Positions 1 through 8,712 of a DNA stretch of 64,000 bases are shown here, in pieces; position 1 is the first letter of the stretch, and each line of letters opens with the position of its first letter. Below the pieces are notes generated by a model. It was not told the origin of the DNA. It was given only the letters and a program-made list of their open reading frames with translations, and made no database searches. The position numbers and the translations under genes are program-made. Source of the stretch: Armillaria gallica (taxonomy: Eukaryota > Basidiomycota > Agaricomycetes > Agaricales > Physalacriaceae). The stretch is taken from the NCBI GenBank assembly GCA_037576215.1, contig JBANDB010000003.1, positions 4,464,001-4,528,000 of the forward strand. The letters run 5' to 3'.

Positions 1-46
1 TTTTCTCTTTCACGTTGATGCTCTTCACTTAATCGCTTTCGCATAG

Positions 47-1202
47 GCATGAGCACCTGTATGAATCAATCAATCGCAATCTTATCTGCTCAGACGATTT
101 CGTCGACGACAGAGTAGCTATGGAAAGGCTGCTTCTAGATTCGCGCGTCATACTGTGCACCCTCAGTATGCTGGCCGACAGCAGGATATCCACTATCACG
201 CGAATAGTGCCGGTAGAGACAATCATCTTCGATGAAGCAAGCCAGATCGAACTCGGTAGCTATTTGCCTGTGATACACCGATTTGCATCTTCCTTGCGGA
301 AGATGGTCTTCATCGGAGACGACAAACAGTGTACGTTTACGGTCTCTTTTCTAAACGCGCTATTATTTCATGATTTATAGTGCCGCCCTATGGTCACTCT
401 GACATTCCAGATTTAGAGAGTGTCTTCGAAAAGCAACATCTTCGTCGGAAAATACACTTTCTTGACACCCAGTGTAAGTGTAATTCCTAGCTCATACATG
501 CTGCGACTGCTCACACGGTCACAGATCGCATGCCCACGCCCATCGGAGATTTCATATCCGAACATGTCTACGACGGAAAACTCAATACTGTTCATCAGAT
601 ATCCGAGTCGTCGAAGACATGTTGCCGTTTTGTCAACGTATCGAGCGGACAGGAAAAGCAAAGTAGTAAAAGCTGGGTTGTGAGTATTTTCGCTAACGAT
701 ACATCGTTTCGACTCATTTACGCGTACGTGCAGAATGAAAAGGAAATTCAAGCTGTGGTCAAGATTGCGAAGATACTGCAGGGCCACAACAAATCGTTCC
801 GGGTGATAACTCCATACGACGCGCAGAGGACTGCCATTGAAAAGGCGTTAAAGGATGCTAAGTTGTCTTGGGAGAATAAATGCTTCAATGTCGATTCCTT
901 TCAGGGTACGTTGTGCACAGTTAATAGCCTCAAACTAAGCTCATAGTAGACACGCAGGAAACGAGGACGAGTATATCATTGTTTCTATCGTACGGTCCAA
1001 GAAGCTCGGGTTTCTTATAAATAAACGCCGTGTCAATGTTATGCTGACACGATGCAAGCAGGGGATGATCATATGCTCTAGCCGTGCTTTCTTAGATGGG
1101 GTTGCTTCCAAGTCTTTGATCGGGGGATTAGCAGCGCGAATGGGCAAAGAATCTTGGGTTGAATACAAGCAAGTGCTAAACGGTAGATTTCCTGCGATTT
1201 AG
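47..1202 (+). CDS. UPF1-like SF1 helicase, copy A (3' part; 5' part lies outside the window)
   Basis: This is the C-terminal part of a superfamily 1 (UPF1/NAM7-like) RNA/DNA helicase. Visible exons are 47-330, 381-473, 525-679, 734-905 and 958-1202; they join in frame and correspond one to one to exons 4-8 of the two complete copies downstream. The motifs in order are DEASQ (Walker B, motif II), GDDKQLPP (motif III), LDTQYRM (motif IV), VDSFQG and VNVMLTRCKQGMIIC (motifs V-VI). The Walker A exon falls before base 1. No stop or frameshift interrupts the visible part, so it may be functional. It differs from copies B and C at many codons and has two extra residues in exon 6, so it is the most diverged copy. 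The substrate cannot be told from the sequence. Confidence 0.85.
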
Positions 1203-1325
1203 AGTATTTAGAGTATATTCACGTTACCCGTAATCTTCCTACTATACCTTCTGAAATACTTAACAACCTTCATATTGGAAAGTCCCAAAGGTAGCATATT
1301 TAATAGTCTTGGCCGCAAATAAACT

Positions 1326-1948
1326 CTATACAATTTGTATCTTCATGCCAGCCTCCTTCAGGATGTTTATCCGATACATCATTGTCTGCTCCTCTTCTGC
1401 GTCACTAGAACCGTCGGAATTAAACAGGGATTGATTCAGTCTCAACAAAACTGTATGGAGCCTGACGACACCACTGGGAACCGCGCATCTCGACTCAATC
1501 ATGTCAAAAAGGCACTCGGGGCGTGATCGTGTACGAGGTTGTAGATGTGAGAACAGCAATTCGAGATGGAGAATTTCCATCTTTGGAAGAAGTATCGACT
1601 GGTTGGGGGAAAGAAATCGTCGTTCCAGACTAAATTGCGAAGTGTCAGGCTAACTATGTTAGGCAACACTTGGAACACGGATATAATTTCGGATGCTCGA
1701 ATGGCTGTGTCTTGCCTGTTCCACTCGCATAGAGTGAAATGGATGAGATTTCTTGAAGTCCGGGCTATGAAATCTCCGATGGCCTGGTACATCGGGTATA
1801 TCTCTTGCGACATCCACTTCACCTCCAGCGCTTCTAGCTGTGATGCACGAAGGTGGTTCAACAATCTGTAGTCGCACAGTGAGAGACTGCGAAGGTGCTC
1901 GTGTACCACCATGCTAGTTGGTAAAACGGGGGCAAAGCGGGACAGTAG
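1326..1948 (-). pseudogene. F-box protein remnant A (C-terminal part only)
   Basis: This stretch matches the last roughly 200 codons of the complete F-box gene at 15729-17183. Homology stops abruptly at 1948, after which the sequence switches to the PAM18 3' flank. A 16-nt deletion near 1604, relative to copies B and C, destroys the reading frame. With no F-box, no start region and a broken frame it is a pseudogene. It lies just downstream of PAM18 copy A and could be transcribed as part of its 3' UTR. Confidence 0.85.
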
Positions 1949-2010
1949 TAATCAGCTTTGAAATGGTATGAGTGATCCGGAGAACGTACGTGCTAAATCG
2001 CAACTTTCTG

Positions 2011-2374
2011 TCATCGTTTGCCTTCCGTCTTGTCGAGCAAATCCTTTGCCTCGTTAATTTTACTGGCAAGATAAGGAGAGCCACCTCTGTCGGGATGGTT
2101 GGCGAGCATTATATGACGGTGAGCGTCTTTTACTCTATTACGTAGCAATGGTCCATCCCTAGAGTAACAGTTGTGAGTCCAAGGGGATGGAGCAGAGTAT
2201 TACTGCAACGCACTTTAGTCCAAGGATGGCGATGGCCTCTTTTCTATCCATCTTGGCTTTGAACCCTCCTTTGACCCATTGCTCTGCTGCTCCTTGTCCA
2301 GCCCTCCGCAGTAGCTGACGACCAACGAGAGCGGCGGTGATAGCACCGACACCAAACGCGAGAGGAGTGGCCAT
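2011..2374 (-). CDS. PAM18: PAM18/TIM14 J-domain co-chaperone of the mitochondrial import motor, copy A
   Basis: Pam18 stimulates mtHsp70 in the presequence-translocase-associated motor of the inner membrane. The start is the ATG at 2374. One 55-nt intron (2159-2213, GTGCGT..CTAG) splits the gene, and splicing gives about 102 aa. The N-terminus ([20 protein letters not shown]) is a single short hydrophobic segment, as usual in fungal Pam18. The C-terminal J domain carries the HPD tripeptide in the context [20 protein letters not shown], which is diagnostic for Pam18/Tim14. The length is normal for the family and nothing is broken. A near-identical second copy lies at 12240-12603, which is unusual for a gene that is normally single-copy. 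Confidence 0.93.
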
Positions 2375-2637
2375 TGTGAATGGTCGTCAATGGTCAAGGT
2401 CGTGAAATGGAAATCCCGGCAAAAAAGAGCGGTAAAGGGCGATCACGTGCACCGACGATCTGCCCCACACCCTATCCATTCCAAGCGCGGCGCAGGATTA
2501 ATACTAGCGGTCGTCGGTCGACGACTTTCATACCTTGCTTGAGCGGTGTTCAAGCCTTTTTCCTTTCAAGTACAACAATCTGATTTTATGGATCAACAAT
2601 ACGCTACCAATATTTGAGGACAGAGATTCACAAGACA

Positions 2638-2837
2638 TGAAGAAAAGAGTGTGGTACTTAGACAATTTGAGCAAGTTATCCCAGCTGGAGCGAACTTGGA
2701 GAGAACAACCCTGGAAGTACTGGGTGCACTCACCCTCCAAAGTGGACTTCATCCACCGGACTTTGCCCCGAAAAATCGATAGCTATTATAAGGCGGTTAC
2801 ACCCTATAAACGAATGATAATCACCGGATCACTTTGA
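2638..2837 (+). other. short open reading stretch, possible gene fragment
   Basis: An ATG at 2638 opens 66 codons rich in W, Y, K and R (MKKRVWYLDNLSKLSQLERT at the N-terminus) and ends with TGA. The composition looks protein-like, but I recognise no family. There is no evident promoter, partner exon or homologue elsewhere in the window. It may be a decayed piece of a mobile element or of a host gene. Confidence 0.2.
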
Positions 2838-3057
2838 AATAACCGCCTCTATATTATTCACCTTTTAGACCACCTAATTCGTCAATATAAGCTGGATAAT
2901 GTTCTTATATAGTCGGGCAATTATTCTGCATATAGGCAACAGGCTTATTGACCAGGTCATACTAAGAAGAATAAGCACTATGCATTGTGAACTCTAGGCA
3001 ACTATGATACACATGATCTACAGACACTGATTGATACCCTCGTCATCACCTCCCCGT

Positions 3058-3259
3058 AAGAATCAAGACCGCCATCGAAGTCGGCACAGAAGCGACCGTC
3101 ACCCAACGACTAGAATCAGCAGATATTAAATGCCAAGGACGAGAAAAGACATACCACCCCGCGACTACGAGAATGCATGGCTGGGAGGTATTGAATGAGC
3201 TTGAATATTGGGCCGCCAAGGAAGGACAGGATGTCCAACTGTTTAGATGTATCGATTAG
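3058..3259 (+). pseudogene. unidentified coding remnant
   Basis: The frame reading RIKTAIEVGTEATVTQRLES stays open to the TAG at 3257-3259, with ordinary protein-like composition (for example WEVLNELEYWAAKEGQDVQ). There is no start codon in frame close upstream. A neighbouring frame just 5' also reads plausibly, which would fit a frameshift. I do not recognise the family. It is probably a relic within the gene-poor insert. Confidence 0.25.
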
Positions 3260-5002
3260 GCGCATACAAGCATCTCACCAACACGTACCGTGACCGATTC
3301 CAGAGGGCGCCATGAAAGCATGACATCTCTTGGGAATACCCCTCTACTGTTGCATTCGGCGGAATTCGTACATTTGCAAGGCGTGGGCATTTTTGAGCGC
3401 GCATATACTCAGTCAGGGATCAACCTGTTGCGTCGACGAAGTCAGCTCACATATCTTGAACCTCTCAGGAACGTACCTTCTCATGTCCCGCTATCCATAT
3501 CACCAAGAATTGAATGTCTGTCGAGATCAGGAACCTCCGCGTCACGCCGTCAGCCCCGGGGTCGTTCAGGTCGCTCCCAGTGTATATGGATTCCATGTCC
3601 TCGGCTCCCCGTCTGAGCGCCAACCGCTCCAGTATGCCTCTTGATCTTCGTCATCACTGCTGCCGTGCTACCCTGGTCATCGTAGAAGTCGTCCAAAAGC
3701 TGTTGTAGCCGTTACCAGTCACCACCAATGCCGACGCATATCAGAACTGTCTCCACCAACATGAACCCGCAGCTGCTCCAATGAACCGACAGGAAACATG
3801 AGGCAGCCAATGGAAATACATAAAGGTTTACCATCTATACATACCAATTTCTGGCTCGCCCGGCGTTGCCATGCTTCGTCTGAGAAATGGCTTTTTATGG
3901 TCGGGCCTGCTGTATCTGCGCATTCAGTATGTGCAAAATACTCACGGCAGACGAGGGCGGTTGCGGGCTCGGTGTGCATTCCAAGGCGGTCGAGGCAGAG
4001 GTGGTGGTTGTGGTCGAAGACGACGCGTGACGTGACACGGCGGGCGCGGTTCCCGTCAAAGGCGACGCATGACGTGGCAAATCGATGCGCTAGGTAAGCC
4101 CAGGACTTTTGAGAAAATTTGCGAAGTCGTACTAATAATCCATGAAGGTTATCAGGAGGTTACACCATGTATTAGGACGAATAACAGCAGTGACAGTATA
4201 TGCTAAATACCGGTCGCTTATCCGGCGATTACAACAAGTAAAAACCAAGTAACCGCGGCCATTTTTTCGGGCCAAAGTCCGGTGATCATGTTTGCTGGAA
4301 AAAATTTGGTCGAATGTGAGTTGCCGCGGAATGGTACCGGCACGCAAGTCAATTCTGGCGGGGAAGTGTCAACCCTAATCGGTGCGCGCTGGCAGGAATC
4401 CTGATTATTTATTTGGAACAAGACACACCAGATAAGTAGATGGAACGAGGAAGGGCAGTACATAATAGATATCCTAGAAAAAAATCCGAGGTAAAACGGG
4501 AAAGAATTGCGAGTCACGACCGCTAGAGTAGAAGGACACTTCTGGTAAACTTGACATTTCTGGACAATTATCGTGACACTGCATGACGGAGTATTACGCC
4601 GCTATTACATCACATCATGTGACAATTTATGCTTGGTAATCACGGTTTTTAGACCCACAGAGACCTTGACAAGCAAGGTAACAAAAGCGGAGGCATAGAG
4701 ACCACATACGAACCATCACCATGCCACAGTTACACCCACCACCCTATCATCTCATGCAGCATCGGGTTCGTACGTTCTATTTTCTGCCCGATGGCTCTCG
4801 CCATCATTTCGTTCTCTGCAGCTGATGCCCCGGAGCTCGGCGCAGCAGTAAATATCCCATGCGATTGGACGACAAGCAATTGATAATCCTCACGGCTCCG
4901 CTACTCGAAGGATCCCACCAACTCTTGAAAGCTCTACTCGCGAGTCTTTTCTGTCTGTTCCATAGTCTAAAACCAGTTTGACAGCAGTATCGTCAACAGT
5001 GT

Positions 5003-5310
5003 TTCGTTGCAGTCAGAGCAGTCATAGGCTACAGTTCTGCAACAGACACGCGATTTCGTGATGAAATCGTGTCTCTCTTTCTTCGCAGATCCTGGATGCC
5101 TGCGTTCCGTAGCAGTCATAGGCTCTCGTATTGCACCAGGCATGTCGCATTGGCTACATCGTCTGCCTGATTGTTTGCAGTACCCCGAGACCTGCGTTCC
5201 TTTGCTGTCATAGGCTCTGACGCTGCGACAGGCGTGCCGTTTCTGTACGAAACGCATGCTTGCTTCCTCGCAGTCTCTGAGACCTGCGTTTTGTTGCAGT
5301 CAAGGCACGC
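5003..5310. repeat. degenerate tandem repeat, period 92-94 bp, about 3-4 units
   Basis: The marker gtcataggct (or gtcaagg) recurs at 5021, 5115, 5207 and 5299, so the spacings are 94, 92 and 92 bp. In the last three units it is preceded by the conserved string cctgcgtt followed by a thymine-rich stretch and gctgtc or gcagtc. The units differ by several substitutions and short indels. The period is not a multiple of three, so the antisense reading frames seen over it are not protein repeats. Confidence 0.65.
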
Positions 5311-5729
5311 TGTTTCTTCACCCAAACAGTGACTTGGGCTACAGAGTGCTCGGTATCTGCGTTCCTTATCACCATTGTTCGTGTTCCGTGCTATGGTTTG
5401 GTGGTTGCGGCCCCCATCTCCTTGCTTCGTATGCCTGCCAGTCGGATGGTCCGTGCATATATATGTCTCATCCTGTCTCAGATTCAGTAAGGGCATGACC
5501 CCATCGCTCTCGTAACGTCTGCGCCTCAACGTTATTGCTCATCTTGTCAGAATGATCTGTTCCCTGAAAATTTCATTGCGATACGACACCGAAGACTGAA
5601 GTCAACGTCTTTAGTGACTCACTTCCATTCATATCTCTTGGCAGCGGCCACACACCGAAAAGTGTTCGTGCGCTTATAACGTCCTCGGGTCGGTGGAGCC
5701 TGAGCGCCGTCCGTCCCGTGTGGTCAATG

Positions 5730-5935
5730 TCTGTGCTATTACTATCGTTGCGATGTGGAGGATAAGTTCATGTCCTCTTATTGCGAGCGCAGCGAGTAGA
5801 ATTGGCTAACATGTGAGATACCAGTCCGGTGCGGTGTGTCAAACAACTGCTGCTGCTGCTGCTGATGATGATGATGATGAAATCCCGTTTATAGTATTCA
5901 CGCCCTTTAGGGCGTATGTATACGTCTAGTGGCTT
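5730..5935 (+). mobile_element. possible 3' tail of a non-LTR retroelement
   Basis: A run of CTG triplets followed by ATG triplets (5847-5880) leads into a short hairpin (ACGCCC TTTA GGGCGT, 5900-5915). The layout resembles the simple-repeat 3' ends of LINE-like elements. No reverse-transcriptase reading frame is visible upstream, so only a 5'-truncated tail could be present. This is an inference from layout; a single-copy microsatellite is the alternative. Confidence 0.3.
5847..5880. repeat. compound trinucleotide microsatellite, CTG/ATG
   Basis: About five CTG units run directly into about five ATG units, with no interruption. The run lies in non-coding sequence. Confidence 0.9.
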
Positions 5936-7084
5936 TCTACACTACTTGTAAGGTACTTTATTGGTTGTCTTCTACTTTGTTCGGGTCTGTATCTACATGT
6001 TCCGTGTGTCTATGTGTGCAATGCGAGTGTACGTCTGTACAGGGTGTGCGTGGCTTCGGTTTTGAGTCTTGGGAGAGATGGTTTGGTGGTCATTTGGTGA
6101 CCCAAAGGCATAGCGCCGTGGAGAGTGATGGATGGTATGTGTGGGGGGGTCGCAGGTGTTCGGTTTGAAGAGGTGGGGATCGCATTTGCCGGTTTGCGGC
6201 ATTGTGAAAGCACTTGAGGGGAGTGGTGGTACGTTAGTACTCATGAATGGCTTATGTTGAGAAAGACTGGACTGTCCTCCATGGAGGAGGTGGGAGGAGA
6301 GCGTCTGCGAAACACTGTTCCTCCCCTCGCATGCCCGAGGCACAAGTGATTTGTCTTCTCGAGCTACATTCCACGGGGGAGGCTGTCAGCTTATCTTCAA
6401 CTTGATGTTCGCGGATTCTTGTCGCTTGAGCATAGAGAGGTGTAAACTGTACGTTCCCCGATAACTTTTTTTCACGTCGTCTGCGCCATCCATGACTCAT
6501 ATCTCCTTCGCTTCTTCTCGTATCGCTTTGAGACTCGACATTATTGTTTTTACACGTATAAAGAGTGTTTATGTCGCTTTTCGACGGGTGAAAATAGCTT
6601 GTTCATATTATGTTTGTCTGCGCTCGCAAATTGTGGAGTCCCACAGTCCATATTATTACAGTGGTTCCCAACTAGCAGCAAGCGCTGCCATCTGAGTTTT
6701 GTCACAGCGTCTTCCGCATCGCATCCACCCCCTTTTCATTATTCTTTTCACGTGCTCCCACAGGTTTCGTCGTTATACAACTTCTACTCCAGACCAATGA
6801 TGTTGGCAAGATGCATTTCTCTCTGTCTTCCACATATGTCTTTACCGACATACCCCACGAGGTGTCTCTACTCCGCGAGACGTACGCAACCGTGCGATCA
6901 AAACGGTACGATCCAGTAGCGGCGGAAGCCGAGTCCCCGATTCTTTCCTTTTTTAGATATCAGCAATTGTTGACTTTCTTGCGGCTTTTTCTTCCTGCTG
7001 CAGTATGTAGTTACTACACGGGCCATTACTAAACAGCTATGTCTTTGAAGGGTAAAATCATACCTCGTTCGAAAAAGCTCGCTC

Positions 7085-7107
7085 GGTGGCGGCCGAAGGC
7101 CGCCACC
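7085..7107. repeat. perfect GC-rich hairpin, 10-bp stem and 3-nt loop
   Basis: GGTGGCGGCC, then GAA, then GGCCGCCACC forms an uninterrupted 10-bp stem. It stands out against the AT-rich surroundings. No T-run follows, so a terminator is unlikely. It may be the tip of a small transposon or repeat. Confidence 0.6.
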
Positions 7108-7666
7108 AGCTCGCATTTTCTCACTCGGCTTGTTTAACTTTGTTAGTTATTCAAGTAAAGAATACCTTGGGAATACTATGTACATAACCCTAGGCCAACA
7201 TAAGATATAGAATGAAAGAAGATGGGCAAGTGGGCAAGGCAGGAGCCTCAAAGGCAGTGCACAATTAAGACAAAATGGCAAAGAAAGATGGAGGATACGG
7301 TGGGATTCCATAACAATGGCCAGCAACCTAGAAAGACACAAGCCAGGAGTATCAGCCCAACAAGGAGAAGGAAACGGAGAAGGAAGTGCTACAAAAAGGT
7401 GGTAAAAGTAGACAGAGGGAATGAAAATTAAATATTCTCGCGAAGAGGCCTATGCTAGCCTGAGCGATACTCTTTATAAGCAAGCCAATCTCCCCCACCA
7501 ATAGGGAAAAATCGGAAAGAGAGGGTTTTTCAGCCACAGCGGCAATCAGGTTCAGCCACTCGGCATGACAGCCGAAGCATGCCGGATGCTCGCCAATCAC
7601 CGCAAATGTGTAAGCCAACCCCCTGTCCAGACAGTTTGGCACTACTCACGACCAGTTACGTTTTTC

Positions 7667-8296
7667 AAAAATTTTGTGGCCAGGCGCAACGCTCTGCAAA
7701 TTTAAACTCCGCCGCGTTACTTCCCTTTTTGGATCTACAGCCAAATCACCAGCATCTCGTCGCCAGACATATAGCAGCTTGAACGAGGCACTTTCACTTA
7801 TAGCTTTGTTGGGAGAAAGGTGTAAAATATAATTTTATTTGTAGTTAACAAAACACTTTTTTAATAATGAAGGTATCCGCTGGTTTTCATGCGATATCAC
7901 CTGTTGTGGACCAAAATTCTTCATTATTTTTTGTTAACTACAAACAAAATAGATAGAAAAGGTGATCCCGCCAGTTTTTAGACTGCAAGGGTGACTATAT
8001 CGAGCAGCTATCTTTCGGCCCAAATGGCTTATAATGCCACAAGTAAATACTAGTAAACAAGTTTTCAATGACTTGTGGAAGCGACTCACATAATATATGC
8101 TCACTGTTTCAATAATATTTAGGTGTAGATGGAGTATATACACCTCTGAATAATATAATAAACAGTCCTCTGGCTGATATCTACTGTGGAAGCCAGTAAT
8201 CGCTGTCCCGAGGCCATTTGCCATGATTTCCAGAGTGGGAGTGCGTAGTCAGCTAACGATTTTGTAACCGGAACTGCGCCTGGCCAAAAAGTTTTT
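7667..8296. mobile_element. candidate non-autonomous TIR element, about 630 bp
   Basis: The 22 bases at 7667-7688, ending in tggccaggcgca, are repeated inverted at 8275-8296 with two mismatches; the inner 12 bp are perfect. There is no transposase frame between them and no clear target-site duplication outside. The fold-back element at 7832-7950 lies inside. The alternative is a chance inverted repeat, which is unlikely for a 20/22 match but possible in AT-rich DNA. Confidence 0.4.
7832..7950. mobile_element. 119-bp fold-back (MITE-like) element
   Basis: The left arm from 7832 (attttatttgtagttaacaa) and the right arm ending at 7950 (ttgttaactacaaacaaaat) are inverted copies over about 21 bp with one mismatch. 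A second short matching block, taatgaa/ttcatta, lies farther in. The element is AT-rich and non-coding and contains a GTTAAC palindrome in each arm. Ends and duplication sites are not certain. Confidence 0.6.
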
Positions 8297-8420
8297 CTAC
8301 AACCCTCTGTCGTTTCCTCATCCTTCGGAAAGAATCGGGGAGCCTTTGTGGCCACAGCACATGGCTTGCCATGTCAGGGCTGTGGACCCGGCCGTTCCTG
8401 ATTGGGACCTTGCGCCGGTA

Positions 8421-8450
8421 GCAACACCAACACCAACACACCAACACCAC
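8421..8450. repeat. short CAACAC-type simple repeat at the unit B boundary
   Basis: About five imperfect copies of caacac/accaac end exactly where homology to unit C begins (8451). A simple repeat at a duplication breakpoint fits slippage-mediated or end-joining rearrangement, but this is inference. Confidence 0.6.
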
Positions 8451-8712
8451 GATGTAAGTATAAGTACAAAGGCGGCGTTTCGAATCCATGCAAGACTCCG
8501 CTATAAGAAAGAATGCAAGCCAATACGGCGATATTCTTTGTATTCTGGAATGGATCAAGCAGGACAAGCACTGGTTGACGAGTCACAAAGAAGGCGCCCC
8601 CCGAAAACCTCACAGCATGTATGAATGGGCGCGTGTTACCTGATGCCCTTCTCGGATTAATCAACAGCATTGCTGCCTGCCCCCCCTCCACTTCTTTCTC
8701 CTCGCCTCCAAC

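Larger units (their letters stand above)
2467..8450. other. about 6.0-kb gene-poor insert separating array units A and B
   Basis: Unit A homology ends at 2466, in the PAM18 upstream region after the shared string gatctgcccc. Unit B homology begins at 8451 with gatgtaag, and in unit C these two sequences directly adjoin (12688/12689). The 5984 bp in between are therefore extra in this interval, or were lost from the B/C junction. I find no convincing complete gene. The interval holds short degenerate coding stretches, a 92-bp tandem repeat, a trinucleotide run, a GC-rich hairpin, a fold-back element and a candidate TIR pair. I could not see target-site duplications at the two ends. Confidence 0.7.

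Noticed and set aside
3290..4097. Overlapping Arg/Ser-rich frames
   Set aside because: Composition differs between frames with no consistent one. There are no splice pairs or domains.
5003..5310. Possible CRISPR array
   Set aside because: There are only four degenerate units with no repeat-spacer layout, in a eukaryotic genome.
4967..5529. Two overlapping minus-strand reading frames of 96 and 137 codons
   Set aside because: They lie over the 92-bp tandem repeat, whose period is not a multiple of three. The protein has no periodicity and no domain.
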